Assembly (NCBI RefSeq): GCF_002556635.1
Contig: NZ_MWMO01000006.1
Coordinates: forward strand, 124,001 to 188,000
From: Novosphingobium sp. PC22D
GTDB taxonomy: Bacteria; Pseudomonadota; Alphaproteobacteria; Sphingomonadales; Sphingomonadaceae
DNA length: 64,000 nucleotides
Direction: 5' to 3'
This document shows positions 8,865 to 18,646 of the stretch, in pieces. The notes below the pieces were generated by a model. That model was not told the origin of the DNA and searched no databases. It worked only from the letters and a program-made list of their open reading frames with translations. A program made the position numbers and the translations under genes. Each line of letters begins with the position of its first letter. Position 1 is the first letter of the stretch.

Positions 8865-11800
8865 TCAAGTCGCCAGTCGCGCCCTGACTTCGATCTCAGC
8901 GCCATCTGTCGGGAATGGGATACCGTCTGTCCCCCGGCGCACGCCATTGACGGTGAGTTCCACGTTTCCACGCCCCAGATGATCGGGATCGTCGACGTGC
9001 ACCGAAATCGTGCCGGCGGGACCGCGCAAAACGGCTCGGAAGCCGCCCCACGAGGGAGGAATGGACGGTGCAATCGTCAGGTGGCCATCGACAAGTCTCA
9101 AGCCCAGAATGCCCTCGACAGCTAGACGCCACGCCCATCCTGCCGCCCCGGTATACCAGCTCCAGCCGCCGCGCCCGCTATGGGGATCGGCGGCAGAGAT
9201 ATCGCCCGCGACGACATAGGGCTCGAGCGCATAGCGTTCCGCCTTTGCCTTCTCGTCGGAGCGTCGAACGGGATTGATCATATCGAAGATGGCGAACGCC
9301 TTGTCGGACTCCCCTTGTTCGGCAAACGCCATGCCAAGCCAGGCGGCGGCATGCGAATATTGCCCCCCGTTTTCGCGAATGCCCGGCGGATAGGCCTTGA
9401 TATAACCCGGATCGCGCGCGCCCTTGTCGAAAGCCGGCCAGAGGAGGCGCGCCAGCTTGTGTTCCGAACTCACCAGTTCCCGCCACGCAGCGTCCAATGC
9501 CTGCCGCACGCGCTCTGGTTCAGCACCCGCAAAGGCCGCCCAGGACTGAGAAATGGAATCAATCCGGCACTCGTCATTGGTCGCCGAACCGAGCGGATGT
9601 CCTTCGTCATCATAGGCGCGCCGATACCATGCGCCGTCCCATCCAGCTTCTTCGGCACGTTCTCGCAGTTCCCGCGCCCGCTCGGCCCAACGCAATGCGC
9701 TCATTCCTCGTCCGGCGCGCCTGCTGACATCGGCAAACAGGTCCGCAGTGACCGAGCCGAACCAAGCGAGCCAGATGCTCTCGCCACGGCCCTCGCGACC
9801 CAATCTGTCCATTCCGTCATTCCAATCACCGGCGCCCATGAGCGGCAACCCGTTGGAACCTGCAGTCAACCCATGCTCCAGGGCCCGTTCGCAATGATCA
9901 ATCAGCGGCCGCAGGGTGCCCGCTGCATCAAAGCGAGCGTAGCGGTTTTCCTCCTCAGGTTTGAGCGGCGGCGCATCCAGGAAGGGAATCTCTTCATCGA
10001 GGATGGTGAGATCGCCCGTGGCCTGCACATAGGTGCCGACCGCATAGGGCAGCCAAATGAGGTCGTCAGAACAACGTGTCCGCACCCCTCGATCCGAGGG
10101 CGGGTGCCACCAATGGAGGACGTCGCCCTGCGTGAACTGATGCCCGGCGCATTGGAGGATATGCGCGCGGGTTCGTTCTGGCTCGATGTGGAGCAGCGCC
10201 AGCACGTCCTGCAGCTGATCGCGAAAGCCGATTGCACCGCTGGACTGATAGAAACCGGTTCGGGCGAGCACACGCGACGACAGGCTCTGATAAATAAGCC
10301 AGCGATTGACCATGAGATCGAAGGCTGGGTCGGGCGTGGACACTTCGACAGCACCCAGGATGCCGTTCCAGTGACGCTCAAGCGTTTGCAGGGCCTGCTC
10401 GGCCGCATGAGACGAGCTCCAGCGCCGTGCCAGTTGTCTTGCCGAGGCGTGATCTGCTCCTTGCCCCAGGACGAAGATGACTTCCTCGCTCGCGCCAGGA
10501 GCGAGCTCCAGATGAACCTGATAGGCGCCACACGGATCGCCTCCCGCCACGAGCTTGCCGCTCAAGCCCCAGCGTCGCAGTGCGTCCGGGTCAGATGGGT
10601 CGCCCTCCGGCCCGAGAAATTCGCGACGATCGCATGTGTACCCATGGGGAGGCCGGCTTGAGGTGAGAAACGCAACCCGTTCCGCGAAATCCTCATTCCA
10701 GCGATTCATGGCCAGAAGCGCCTGCGCGGCTGGATCATAATCACACACGATATGGGGCCGTGCGATGCTTGGGAGCGCTCCCAGCAGCCATTCGGCATAG
10801 TAGGTCGAGGTCAGACGCCGGTGCCGGTTCTCAAGGTTGCAGAGCCGCAACCGGACGATTTTCACCGGAGCCTCCAAGGGAACGAACACCAGCATTTCCT
10901 GGTCCAGCCCGTGCGACTTCTGCGTCCATCGCGTGTAGCCGGCTCCATGCCGCACCTGACAAGCCGACGAATGCCCTGCGGGCGCAGGCGTCACGGTCCA
11001 GACCGAGGCGGTTTCTTCATCACGCAGATAGAGGGTCTCGACAGGCGGGTCCGACACGGGATCGTTTGTCCAGGGCGTCAGGCGGTTCTCACCGCTGTTG
11101 ATCGCCCAACTGAAGCCCCCACCGGCTTCGCTGACCAGTGTGCCGAACTCATCGTTGGCGAGGACATTGCACCAAGGTGCGGGCGTGGCTTCACCAGGAT
11201 CGAGGTGGATGACATATTCTCGTCCATCCGGCGTGAAACCGCCGAACCCATTGTCGAAGCGAAGATCCTTAGGGCGTTCCAGCACATCAACGGCAGTCCG
11301 ATCGAACGGAAGCGCTGCCGAAAAGCGCGGCAGCGATGGGGGCGCCTCAAACGCCGGAAACAGCTGGTCCTCCAGTGCCCCCCTCTCCTCATCAAGGATA
11401 ACGCAGGCAGCGCTCTCCAGCAGTTTCACTTGGTCCGGTCCGATCTGGTCACGAAAGAGAAGGTGAATGCCGCCTTTGCGGCCAAGCATTTCCGTTGCAC
11501 CGATCTGCCGGAGCAGAGCAACAACGTCGTCCCGGATCGGCTCGACATAAGCCGACCCACCAGTCTGAAGGATCACAAGATCGACCTGAAGCCCATGGCG
11601 TCGCCATAGCTGATGGCCGCCGATCAGTTGTTGCGCCAGCAAGCCGCCGGTCCCTGTGGTTCGCAACAACAAGATCGGGAGGTCGCCGGACAGAGCCATT
11701 CCCCACAGGTGTGATTGCCCAAAGCGGTTGGCGTTGAGCGTGGCGGCATCACCGCGCAGCGCTCCATGCGGATAGACAAGGAGCGACGCGAGCGCCTGTA

Positions 11801-14800
11801 GCGCCGGCAGGCTGGCGGACTCAATCTGGACACGCTCAAGGGCGCGCGCGTTCGCTCCAAGGGCGTCGTGCAATGCCCAGTTGACCGCTGCCAGGGTCGA
11901 ATAGCGTTCCGCCAGGTCAACCGCGCCCTCTCTGGTTGCGGCTGCCACAGTCAGGAAGCAGAGTTCGCGCGTCTCATAGGGCTGTAGTTTAACCCCGAGT
12001 TGCAGCGCCATGATCGGGTCCAAAGTCCAACCCGAACTGTTCGAAAGAGCCATCCGCGCGCCCGGCGGGAAGCGCATATCTCCGTTTCGGCCAATAAACC
12101 GATTGCGGTCCGATTCATAGCCCAACGGCTGGACCGGACCTTGAGCATCGACCGCGAAGTGCAGAAGCAGGGGCGGTGTCTCATGTGGCGCACGGGCGCG
12201 CCGGCGGAACAACAAACCGCCCAAGTGGGCGAGATATTCGCTGCCAACGAATAGCTTGCTGAAGGCGGGGTGCCGCTCGTCATCCATTGGCGCACCGAGG
12301 ACGACTTCGCCGTAGCTCGTCACACGCAATCCTCGCGCTTGGGGACTTTCATTGACAAGCGTGAGGCGCCGAACCTCGATGTCGTCGCCCGCGATGACCG
12401 CCACCTCGAGGTTTAGCGCAATCCCGTGATCGCGTCGGTGAAATTCCGCCATATGGGGATGAAAGGTGACGCGGTACTCCTCGGGCAGCGCGCCCGTGGG
12501 CTGTCGCGCCGCCGACCACAAGGCCCCGCTCTCATCGTCGGCCAGATAGATCCAATAGCCGTTGGCATCCCGCGTGCCATCGGCGACGAAACGCGTGAGC
12601 GCGTTGTGGTGCCAGCGCAGGCCCCCGCCGCCGGCTTCCGAGATCCAGCTCGACAGGGGACCATTCCCCAGCAGGTGGACCTGCGGAAAGGCACTGGCCG
12701 GCGGTGACGTCCAGGCTGCGGGAATCCGCAGCGGCGCCCCTCGTCCAAGGGGACGGTCGCGTTCCTCGAGCCGCTCCATCTCCGCAGAAATTTCGTGCGG
12801 AACGCGCTCGCTGAGCAGCAGCGAGACCGTCCGCATTCTCGGATCCGCAGTGAAGCGGTGCACAAGAATATCGTCGAGCAACACATTGCCAATGGAACTC
12901 AGAATCATTCCCTGGTGGTGTGCCATGTAGGCATGGACAGCGGTGAATTTGCCCTGCGACACTCGATCAGACGTGAAATCGAGCGCTTCGAAAAGACCGT
13001 AGCGGCCGCTGGCGCCAAGCCGGACGAGCTCTTTCAGATTGGCCACAGCTTGAGTTGGCGCGACGGGCAACCCAAGAGCCGACGCATAAGGAGCAATTAC
13101 CATATCGCGACCAAGTCCCCGCTTCAGACCAAGCGCGGGCACTCCGAAGGCCTGGTACCGATAGTGATGCTCGGGATCTCGCGCGGAATATGCGGACTCG
13201 GAAATGCCCCAAGGAAGTCGGTGGCTCTCCCCATAGCGTCGCTGGATTTCAACGGCGCGCCGTTCACTCTCGCCGAGCAGCGTGTGTGTTCTCGAACTGA
13301 GCAACATGCGCGGCATCAGATATTCGAACATCGAGCCGTTCCAGGAGATCAGCAGAAGTCCGCCGTCTGCCCGCGTCAGGGCACGACCAAGATGAAACCA
13401 GTGTTCAACGGGCACATCACCCTTGGCGATCGCGAAAAAGCTGGCAAGACGGGCTTCCGATGCAAGGAGATCGTAATAATGTAGATCGGCTCGGCCGGAA
13501 CTCGCATTATATCCGATCCGGAAGAGGCGCCGATCTTCGTCAAAAAGAGGCTTGAATTCCATGGCATAGGCCAATTCGCGCGCCTGGTCTGCGAGATGAA
13601 TCAGGTCATTGGCAGGGGGCGCGCTTGTTTCAGCATCGTTCCACATAGAGCGTGACTGATAGCGAAGCCTGTCGAGAAATCCGTGCATGTCGCGCAACAC
13701 ATCCATTGGCGGTGAAGACGCAGCCTCGATCACTTTGGCCAGGGCGTGCTCGAGTTGCGGAATGCGAGTCTCGCAAAGTTCGCGAAGCCCGTTGGTCCAG
13801 CTTTCCGGCGCCTGTTTCAGTGACATGATGCGGGCGCGGATGTCACTTGTCCATTGCCGCAAAGCCTCGCCGTTCCATCCCGCGGCCGTTTCGTCGAGCA
13901 GGTCGAGCACATCGACGAGGCCGTCCCAGCGTTGGGCTTCGAGGCGGTTTCCCTCGCACGCATTATGCAGCGCCTCCGCATAGGCAACTAGGCAAACTGC
14001 GAGATTTCCGCTGTCGACGGTCGAGACGTAGCGTGGCTCCAGCGGCGCCAACGTTCTGGTATCATACCAGTTATAGAAATGACCGCGATAGCGCTCCATG
14101 CGGGCGAGCGATCCAAACAGGTTCGCGGTCCTGGCAGCCAGTTCTGTTCGTCCCAGGTAACCGAGATCCCAGGCCGTTGCAGTCGAAAGAAGCAGCATCC
14201 CGATATTGGTCGGAGATGTGCGATGGGCTAGCTCCTCGTGAGGAGCGCCTTGATAATTGTCAGGCGGCAGCCAATTGTCCTCGGGACCGGCAAAAGTCTC
14301 GAAATAAAACCAGGTCCTGCGCGCGAGCATCCGAAGAAAGATTGTGTCGCCAGGTGAAATCGGCTCGCGCTCCTCCTGGCGCTGCTGTCCAATGAACCAG
14401 GTGATTTCGGGCGCAACTATCCAGATGATGAGGAGCGGGAGTGCCGACAGGAGTGTGTCCGGCCGCATCACCACCAATCCCATGGCAAGTCCAACGCTGA
14501 CCGTCGGGCCGAGCCACATCTGGCGCCAAATTCGCGCCCGGGTGCGGTGCGCGCGCAGACGCGCCGCCTCATGGGCTGCAGTCGTCCATTCGAGCAGTTT
14601 GCGACGGGTGACAAGCAGCCGCCAGAGCGTGAGCCCGATCGCCCGTAGCGACAAGAGAGCTTCGTGAGGCAGATAGACGATGGCCAGAAGCCAGCGCCCC
14701 GCCTGGTCACGAAGTTGCGGAAGCAGCCCGTGCGCCGACCCGCGCCGCTGTCCGCGCGCGAGCCCGCTGACCAGATCGGCGAATAGCTGTCCGGCCGGTG

Positions 14801-17060
14801 TGAAGAAGACAAGCAATGTCCAGAACCAGGCTTGCCCCGGAAGCACCAGCCACCCCGCCAGGGCAAGAAGAAATGTGGCTGGTGCCACAAGGCTACGGCG
14901 AAGATTGTCGGCGATCTTCCAGCGATCAATGCCCGAGAGGCGGTTTGCGACCTTTGTCCCCTCAGCCGTTGGAACCTTGGGAGCAAGCCATGGCAAGAGC
15001 TGCCAGTCTCCGCGAATCCAACGGTGCAGCCGGCGCGCATATTCAAGATAGCTGCGCGGGAACCCTTCGTAGAGAACGATATCGGTCGCAAGCGCAACCC
15101 GGCCGTGCGCACCCTCAAACAGATCATGGCTGAGAATGGCATTCTCGGGAACGCGAGCGTCAACGCTACGGTGAAAGGCCTCTACATCGTATATACCTTT
15201 CCCGACAAAGATTCCGGCCCCGAACAGATCCTGATAGACGTCCGAGACCGCGCGGCTGTAGATATCGATCGACGTATCACCCGTGAACAGACGCGCAAAC
15301 AGCGTTCGCGAGCCACTCTGCGGCGATATTTCCACCCGCGGCTGGATGATCGAATAGCCGCTGGTGATCGCACCGGTTGCGGGGTCTATCTGCGCCCGGT
15401 TGAGCGGGTGCGCAAGCGCGCCGACCAGCTTGGACACCGATCCGGCCGGCAGGATCGTGTCACCATCGACGGTAACGACGAACCGCACGCCCGTGGGAAC
15501 GGGACGATCGCCAACATGAAGGGAAAAAGCCGAAGAGTCGCCGTCCACCAGCATGCGGTTGAACTGTTCGAGCTTCCCGCGCTTCCGCTCCCAGGCGAGC
15601 CAGCAGCCCTCGGCCGGATTATAGCGCCTGGGTCGCAGCAGCAGGTGGAACGGACCGCCGCCAGTGCCCGCGTATCGCGCGTTGAGCGCGCGGACCCCCT
15701 CGCTGAGCGCCTGTTCGATGTCGTCATCGAGGGGGGTGTGCTCCGTATCAGCGTCAGCGAGATCGGCCAGCAGAACAATTTGCAGCATCGGATCAAGATT
15801 AGAGAGCCAATGAGTCTCCATCTGTTCAATGAAGACTGGCACCTCGGACGCACGCGCAACAATCGTCGGAATGACGATCAAGGTCGGACAATCTCCCGGC
15901 AACCCCTCGCTGCAATCGAGCTTGTTGAGCACGCGCGGCGGGAAAATCCGCGTGATCGCCCAGTGAAGCAGAGTGATTGCCAGCACCGACGCCGGAATGA
16001 GCGTCAGGGAGAGACCGCCGAGCCAGCCAGGAAGTCTGGAATCGATCCACCACAGGTAAGACGCGGGCAGAAACAGGGCGCCAGCCCAGAAAACGACGAG
16101 CGCCGAGAAGTAAAACAGGCCGGGATTTTGAAGCGCTGCATTTCGCCAGCGCTTAGCCAAGGGGAGACGCGCGCCAAGTTGGCGCCGGAACACAGCGCGC
16201 CCGTCCCCGACAAGCCAATAGCCGACGTGACGTTGCGGCAGCTCGGCTTGCGCCGACTTCGCCGCATCGACTGCGCCCCGCGCAACCTCGGCTTCACCCT
16301 TCGCAGCATAGCGCGCAAGTTCCTCGACGACGCGCCGATACCGGTCGCGGCTCTCGAAATCCATTCGCTCATAGAAGCCTGACGGATCGGTTCGGAGAAT
16401 GTCTTCGACGCAGCTGACCTGATCGAAGAAATCCTCCCAGGAAATCGCTTCGATGAGCCCAAGATTGGCGATCGCGCGCCCGACCTGCTCCGTCGCCTCG
16501 AGCGCATGCGGTTCGGTCGCCCAGTGTGACGGGCGAAACGGCACGGTCAGGCAATCGCAAAATATTTGCGTGAGCGTGGAAACGAGAATCTCGACGCAGG
16601 CGATACGAAGCATCGTGGGAAAGGCCCACAGTTCGGCAATCGATAGCGGTGACTTTCGCTGATAGCTCTGCAGAAATCGGACCAGAGTCCCCGAGGAGAT
16701 CTGCATTCGTGTGAGACGCAGCAGGTGATGCGCGAGGACAAACACACGTGGCGAGGCTGCGCCCCCATCGTCAGCCAAAGCAGGCAACCGCTCGTAGAAG
16801 CTTGCGGGGAGATCCTGTTCTATCTGCCGCAGCGCACGGTGCACCTGATAGTCGTTGTCCAACAGCCATTCGGCAGCCTTGCTCGCTTCGGGAGCAGCGG
16901 TCGTGCATGCCAGACGCGCATCATGCAGCCATTGAGCGACCGCGCCAACCTGGGACCAGGCCGGAATCGGTCGCGGGCTGGCAGTCGAGATGCGGTGTGT
17001 CTGGCTAAGTTCCTCAGCCGCGTGAAGGAGCGCCACGGATTCCGGTGAAACGTCTGCCAC
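8865..17060 (-). CDS. ndvB: cyclic beta-1,2-glucan synthase (NdvB/ChvB type)
   Basis: A 2731-residue inner-membrane enzyme that makes periplasmic cyclic beta-1,2-glucan from UDP-glucose, important for osmotic adaptation. It is close to the usual length of about 2800. In order: an N-terminal region with membrane segments near residues 330-380, the GT84 transferase with VTVDGDTILPAGS near 525 and RWIRGDWQLLPW near 685, more membrane helices, a glycoamylase-like domain with RLFRIGYNASSGRADLHYYD near 1190, and C-terminal GH94-type phosphorylase domains with MGAGDWNDGMDR near 2410. The start is GTG at 17060, sharing one base with the stop of the stress-protein gene (TAGTG), so translation is probably coupled. 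Initiator chemistry and ring-size control cannot be read from sequence. Confidence 0.95.
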   Translation of the reverse strand: MADVSPESVALLHAAEELSQTHRISTASPRPIPAWSQVGAVAQWLHDARLACTTAAPEASKAAEWLLDNDYQVHRALRQIEQDLPASFYERLPALADDGGAASPRVFVLAHHLLRLTRMQISSGTLVRFLQSYQRKSPLSIAELWAFPTMLRIACVEILVSTLTQIFCDCLTVPFRPSHWATEPHALEATEQVGRAIANLGLIEAISWEDFFDQVSCVEDILRTDPSGFYERMDFESRDRYRRVVEELARYAAKGEAEVARGAVDAAKSAQAELPQRHVGYWLVGDGRAVFRRQLGARLPLAKRWRNAALQNPGLFYFSALVVFWAGALFLPASYLWWIDSRLPGWLGGLSLTLIPASVLAITLLHWAITRIFPPRVLNKLDCSEGLPGDCPTLIVIPTIVARASEVPVFIEQMETHWLSNLDPMLQIVLLADLADADTEHTPLDDDIEQALSEGVRALNARYAGTGGGPFHLLLRPRRYNPAEGCWLAWERKRGKLEQFNRMLVDGDSSAFSLHVGDRPVPTGVRFVVTVDGDTILPAGSVSKLVGALAHPLNRAQIDPATGAITSGYSIIQPRVEISPQSGSRTLFARLFTGDTSIDIYSRAVSDVYQDLFGAGIFVGKGIYDVEAFHRSVDARVPENAILSHDLFEGAHGRVALATDIVLYEGFPRSYLEYARRLHRWIRGDWQLLPWLAPKVPTAEGTKVANRLSGIDRWKIADNLRRSLVAPATFLLALAGWLVLPGQAWFWTLLVFFTPAGQLFADLVSGLARGQRRGSAHGLLPQLRDQAGRWLLAIVYLPHEALLSLRAIGLTLWRLLVTRRKLLEWTTAAHEAARLRAHRTRARIWRQMWLGPTVSVGLAMGLVVMRPDTLLSALPLLIIWIVAPEITWFIGQQRQEEREPISPGDTIFLRMLARRTWFYFETFAGPEDNWLPPDNYQGAPHEELAHRTSPTNIGMLLLSTATAWDLGYLGRTELAARTANLFGSLARMERYRGHFYNWYDTRTLAPLEPRYVSTVDSGNLAVCLVAYAEALHNACEGNRLEAQRWDGLVDVLDLLDETAAGWNGEALRQWTSDIRARIMSLKQAPESWTNGLRELCETRIPQLEHALAKVIEAASSPPMDVLRDMHGFLDRLRYQSRSMWNDAETSAPPANDLIHLADQARELAYAMEFKPLFDEDRRLFRIGYNASSGRADLHYYDLLASEARLASFFAIAKGDVPVEHWFHLGRALTRADGGLLLISWNGSMFEYLMPRMLLSSRTHTLLGESERRAVEIQRRYGESHRLPWGISESAYSARDPEHHYRYQAFGVPALGLKRGLGRDMVIAPYASALGLPVAPTQAVANLKELVRLGASGRYGLFEALDFTSDRVSQGKFTAVHAYMAHHQGMILSSIGNVLLDDILVHRFTADPRMRTVSLLLSERVPHEISAEMERLEERDRPLGRGAPLRIPAAWTSPPASAFPQVHLLGNGPLSSWISEAGGGGLRWHHNALTRFVADGTRDANGYWIYLADDESGALWSAARQPTGALPEEYRVTFHPHMAEFHRRDHGIALNLEVAVIAGDDIEVRRLTLVNESPQARGLRVTSYGEVVLGAPMDDERHPAFSKLFVGSEYLAHLGGLLFRRRARAPHETPPLLLHFAVDAQGPVQPLGYESDRNRFIGRNGDMRFPPGARMALSNSSGWTLDPIMALQLGVKLQPYETRELCFLTVAAATREGAVDLAERYSTLAAVNWALHDALGANARALERVQIESASLPALQALASLLVYPHGALRGDAATLNANRFGQSHLWGMALSGDLPILLLRTTGTGGLLAQQLIGGHQLWRRHGLQVDLVILQTGGSAYVEPIRDDVVALLRQIGATEMLGRKGGIHLLFRDQIGPDQVKLLESAACVILDEERGALEDQLFPAFEAPPSLPRFSAALPFDRTAVDVLERPKDLRFDNGFGGFTPDGREYVIHLDPGEATPAPWCNVLANDEFGTLVSEAGGGFSWAINSGENRLTPWTNDPVSDPPVETLYLRDEETASVWTVTPAPAGHSSACQVRHGAGYTRWTQKSHGLDQEMLVFVPLEAPVKIVRLRLCNLENRHRRLTSTYYAEWLLGALPSIARPHIVCDYDPAAQALLAMNRWNEDFAERVAFLTSSRPPHGYTCDRREFLGPEGDPSDPDALRRWGLSGKLVAGGDPCGAYQVHLELAPGASEEVIFVLGQGADHASARQLARRWSSSHAAEQALQTLERHWNGILGAVEVSTPDPAFDLMVNRWLIYQSLSSRVLARTGFYQSSGAIGFRDQLQDVLALLHIEPERTRAHILQCAGHQFTQGDVLHWWHPPSDRGVRTRCSDDLIWLPYAVGTYVQATGDLTILDEEIPFLDAPPLKPEEENRYARFDAAGTLRPLIDHCERALEHGLTAGSNGLPLMGAGDWNDGMDRLGREGRGESIWLAWFGSVTADLFADVSRRAGRGMSALRWAERARELRERAEEAGWDGAWYRRAYDDEGHPLGSATNDECRIDSISQSWAAFAGAEPERVRQALDAAWRELVSSEHKLARLLWPAFDKGARDPGYIKAYPPGIRENGGQYSHAAAWLGMAFAEQGESDKAFAIFDMINPVRRSDEKAKAERYALEPYVVAGDISAADPHSGRGGWSWYTGAAGWAWRLAVEGILGLRLVDGHLTIAPSIPPSWGGFRAVLRGPAGTISVHVDDPDHLGRGNVELTVNGVRRGTDGIPFPTDGAEIEVRARLAT

Positions 17061-18118
17061 TATTGCGCGAGTTGACTGCGTCCCGAAGACACGAGACTCG
17101 GGCCCTCAAGAATACGTTCTGCCGCGTTTATATGGAAATTTGGGCGAATGATCAGCACCGGGCACGGAGCGTGTTTCGCGAGATATTCAGTGACACTGCC
17201 GCATGCGACATCGCTGAGGTTGCTGTGGCCATGCGATGAGACGACGAGCAGGTCCGCATCGTGCTGAATGGCAAGACGACGCAGCCGATTACGGGGATCA
17301 CCATCTGATTCCACGACGGCCCGGACGGCAAGGCCTTCGTTCAAGAGCCGTGTCCGCAGTCTTTCCAGATAGCTGCGCGCACGCGCCTCATTATGATCCT
17401 TGAGCCTGCTGCATAGCTCGCCAGAACCCGCATGAGGCAGACCATGGTCGATGGTTTCGGCTTTGGCAACGACATGGGTCAGGATCAGTTCGGCTCCTTG
17501 CGCGCGCGCTATGCTTACGGCGACCGGCAGCACGCTTTCCGCTTGCGGAGAACCATCGAGCGGAAGGACCAGCCTTCGATAGGCTACCGTCTCGGCGCCA
17601 TCAGCCTCGCCGGGAATCAGCAGCAGCGAAGCCAAGGCCCGATCGAGAATTTTCTGCACGGTGCTACCCAGTCCCGTGGAGCCCTCTGTCTCATAGCTGC
17701 GCGTCGCCAATGCGAGCAGTGCCCCGGCATGGTCCTGCGCCCAGCCGTTGAGCTGCTGTGCGGGGGACCCGGTTAGCAGCAACCGGCCGATGTCCATCTC
17801 CGGGCCGCGTACCTCAGTGATGATCCGGTCAAGCCGCTCGCCGCATTCGTTCAGGTGAAGGCGCCAATCAAGAGGATCGGCAGGCAATTCGGCGTTGCGC
17901 TTCGATTCTGAAACGTGCGCAAATGTTACCGGCAAACCGAAGATGGCCGCCAGCGCCAGCGCATGTCGGGCAACGACGTGGCAGTTTGGATCATCGTCGA
18001 GGCAGGCCAGAATCTCGGAGCGCTGCTTTTCAGCCCTTCTCATGGGTGGCAAACTATCGGGAAAGAAGGCTCGGATCGGTGCGCGGCCTGAGCTGCCATT
18101 GGTTTGGAAATGTGGCAT
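17060..18118 (-). CDS. universal stress protein, tandem UspA domains
   Basis: A 352-residue cytosolic protein with two UspA folds. The first covers roughly residues 30-165 and is divergent. The second covers 180-335 and has a complete ATP-binding signature, VVSSHGHSNLSDVACGSVTEYL, after the strand RLVLPLDGSPQAE. Such proteins are induced by starvation or low oxygen, often under Fnr-type control. It is directly joined to ndvB (TAG overlapping GTG), an uncommon pairing that suggests the stress protein helps set glucan synthase levels or activity. The start at 18118 has GGAGG ten bases upstream. Confidence 0.9.
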   Translation of the reverse strand: MPHFQTNGSSGRAPIRAFFPDSLPPMRRAEKQRSEILACLDDDPNCHVVARHALALAAIFGLPVTFAHVSESKRNAELPADPLDWRLHLNECGERLDRIITEVRGPEMDIGRLLLTGSPAQQLNGWAQDHAGALLALATRSYETEGSTGLGSTVQKILDRALASLLLIPGEADGAETVAYRRLVLPLDGSPQAESVLPVAVSIARAQGAELILTHVVAKAETIDHGLPHAGSGELCSRLKDHNEARARSYLERLRTRLLNEGLAVRAVVESDGDPRNRLRRLAIQHDADLLVVSSHGHSNLSDVACGSVTEYLAKHAPCPVLIIRPNFHINAAERILEGPSLVSSGRSQLAQ

Positions 18119-18646
18119 CGGAACCTCCTTCCGGGCAGGAAAATGTCGATTTCAGACGTCCAAGCAGCAACCATCGCCTGGGCGGCAATGATATACGCGA
18201 GATCACCTAACCTCCTCGGTACCTGACATGTCCTCCGATGATGCTCCAATCCAAAGCACGAGACGAAGGGCATGACCAGAAGCCTATGAATAGACGCGCA
18301 GCTCACATTAAAATTACAGTTCGGCTGCTGCAGTCTTCCCGGTGGCGTTAGCCGGCAGATACCCGCCATGCCCGCGAACATCTCGTCGGCATCGGGACTG
18401 GCCTGACCGGGTATCCCCGGCGGACGGCGACAGCTGAGGAACGGCACCGATGCACATACTGCAAAAAAACGTCAGTCGCACACGAAGCGGAGATGGCGGA
18501 CTGATCAACAAACTACCACGTTTCGGGCAGGAGTCCCACCAGGACAAACAGGCCGCCTCCGCTGGCCGGGGAGAAGCCGCCATGGCAACTTAACCCGAAG
18601 GGACTGATCTGGCATCAGTTCATCCCGGACAGAGGATCTTATAAGA
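18119..18646. other. 528-bp intergenic region with one inverted repeat
   Basis: Divergent upstream region of the stress-protein/ndvB pair (left) and the ATP-grasp-like gene (right). I see no convincing coding sequence. The only structure noticed is ACTGAT at 18603-18608 paired with ATCAGT at 18614-18619, five bases apart, 28 bases before the rightward gene. This could be an operator or a promoter-proximal regulator site. Confidence 0.5.
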
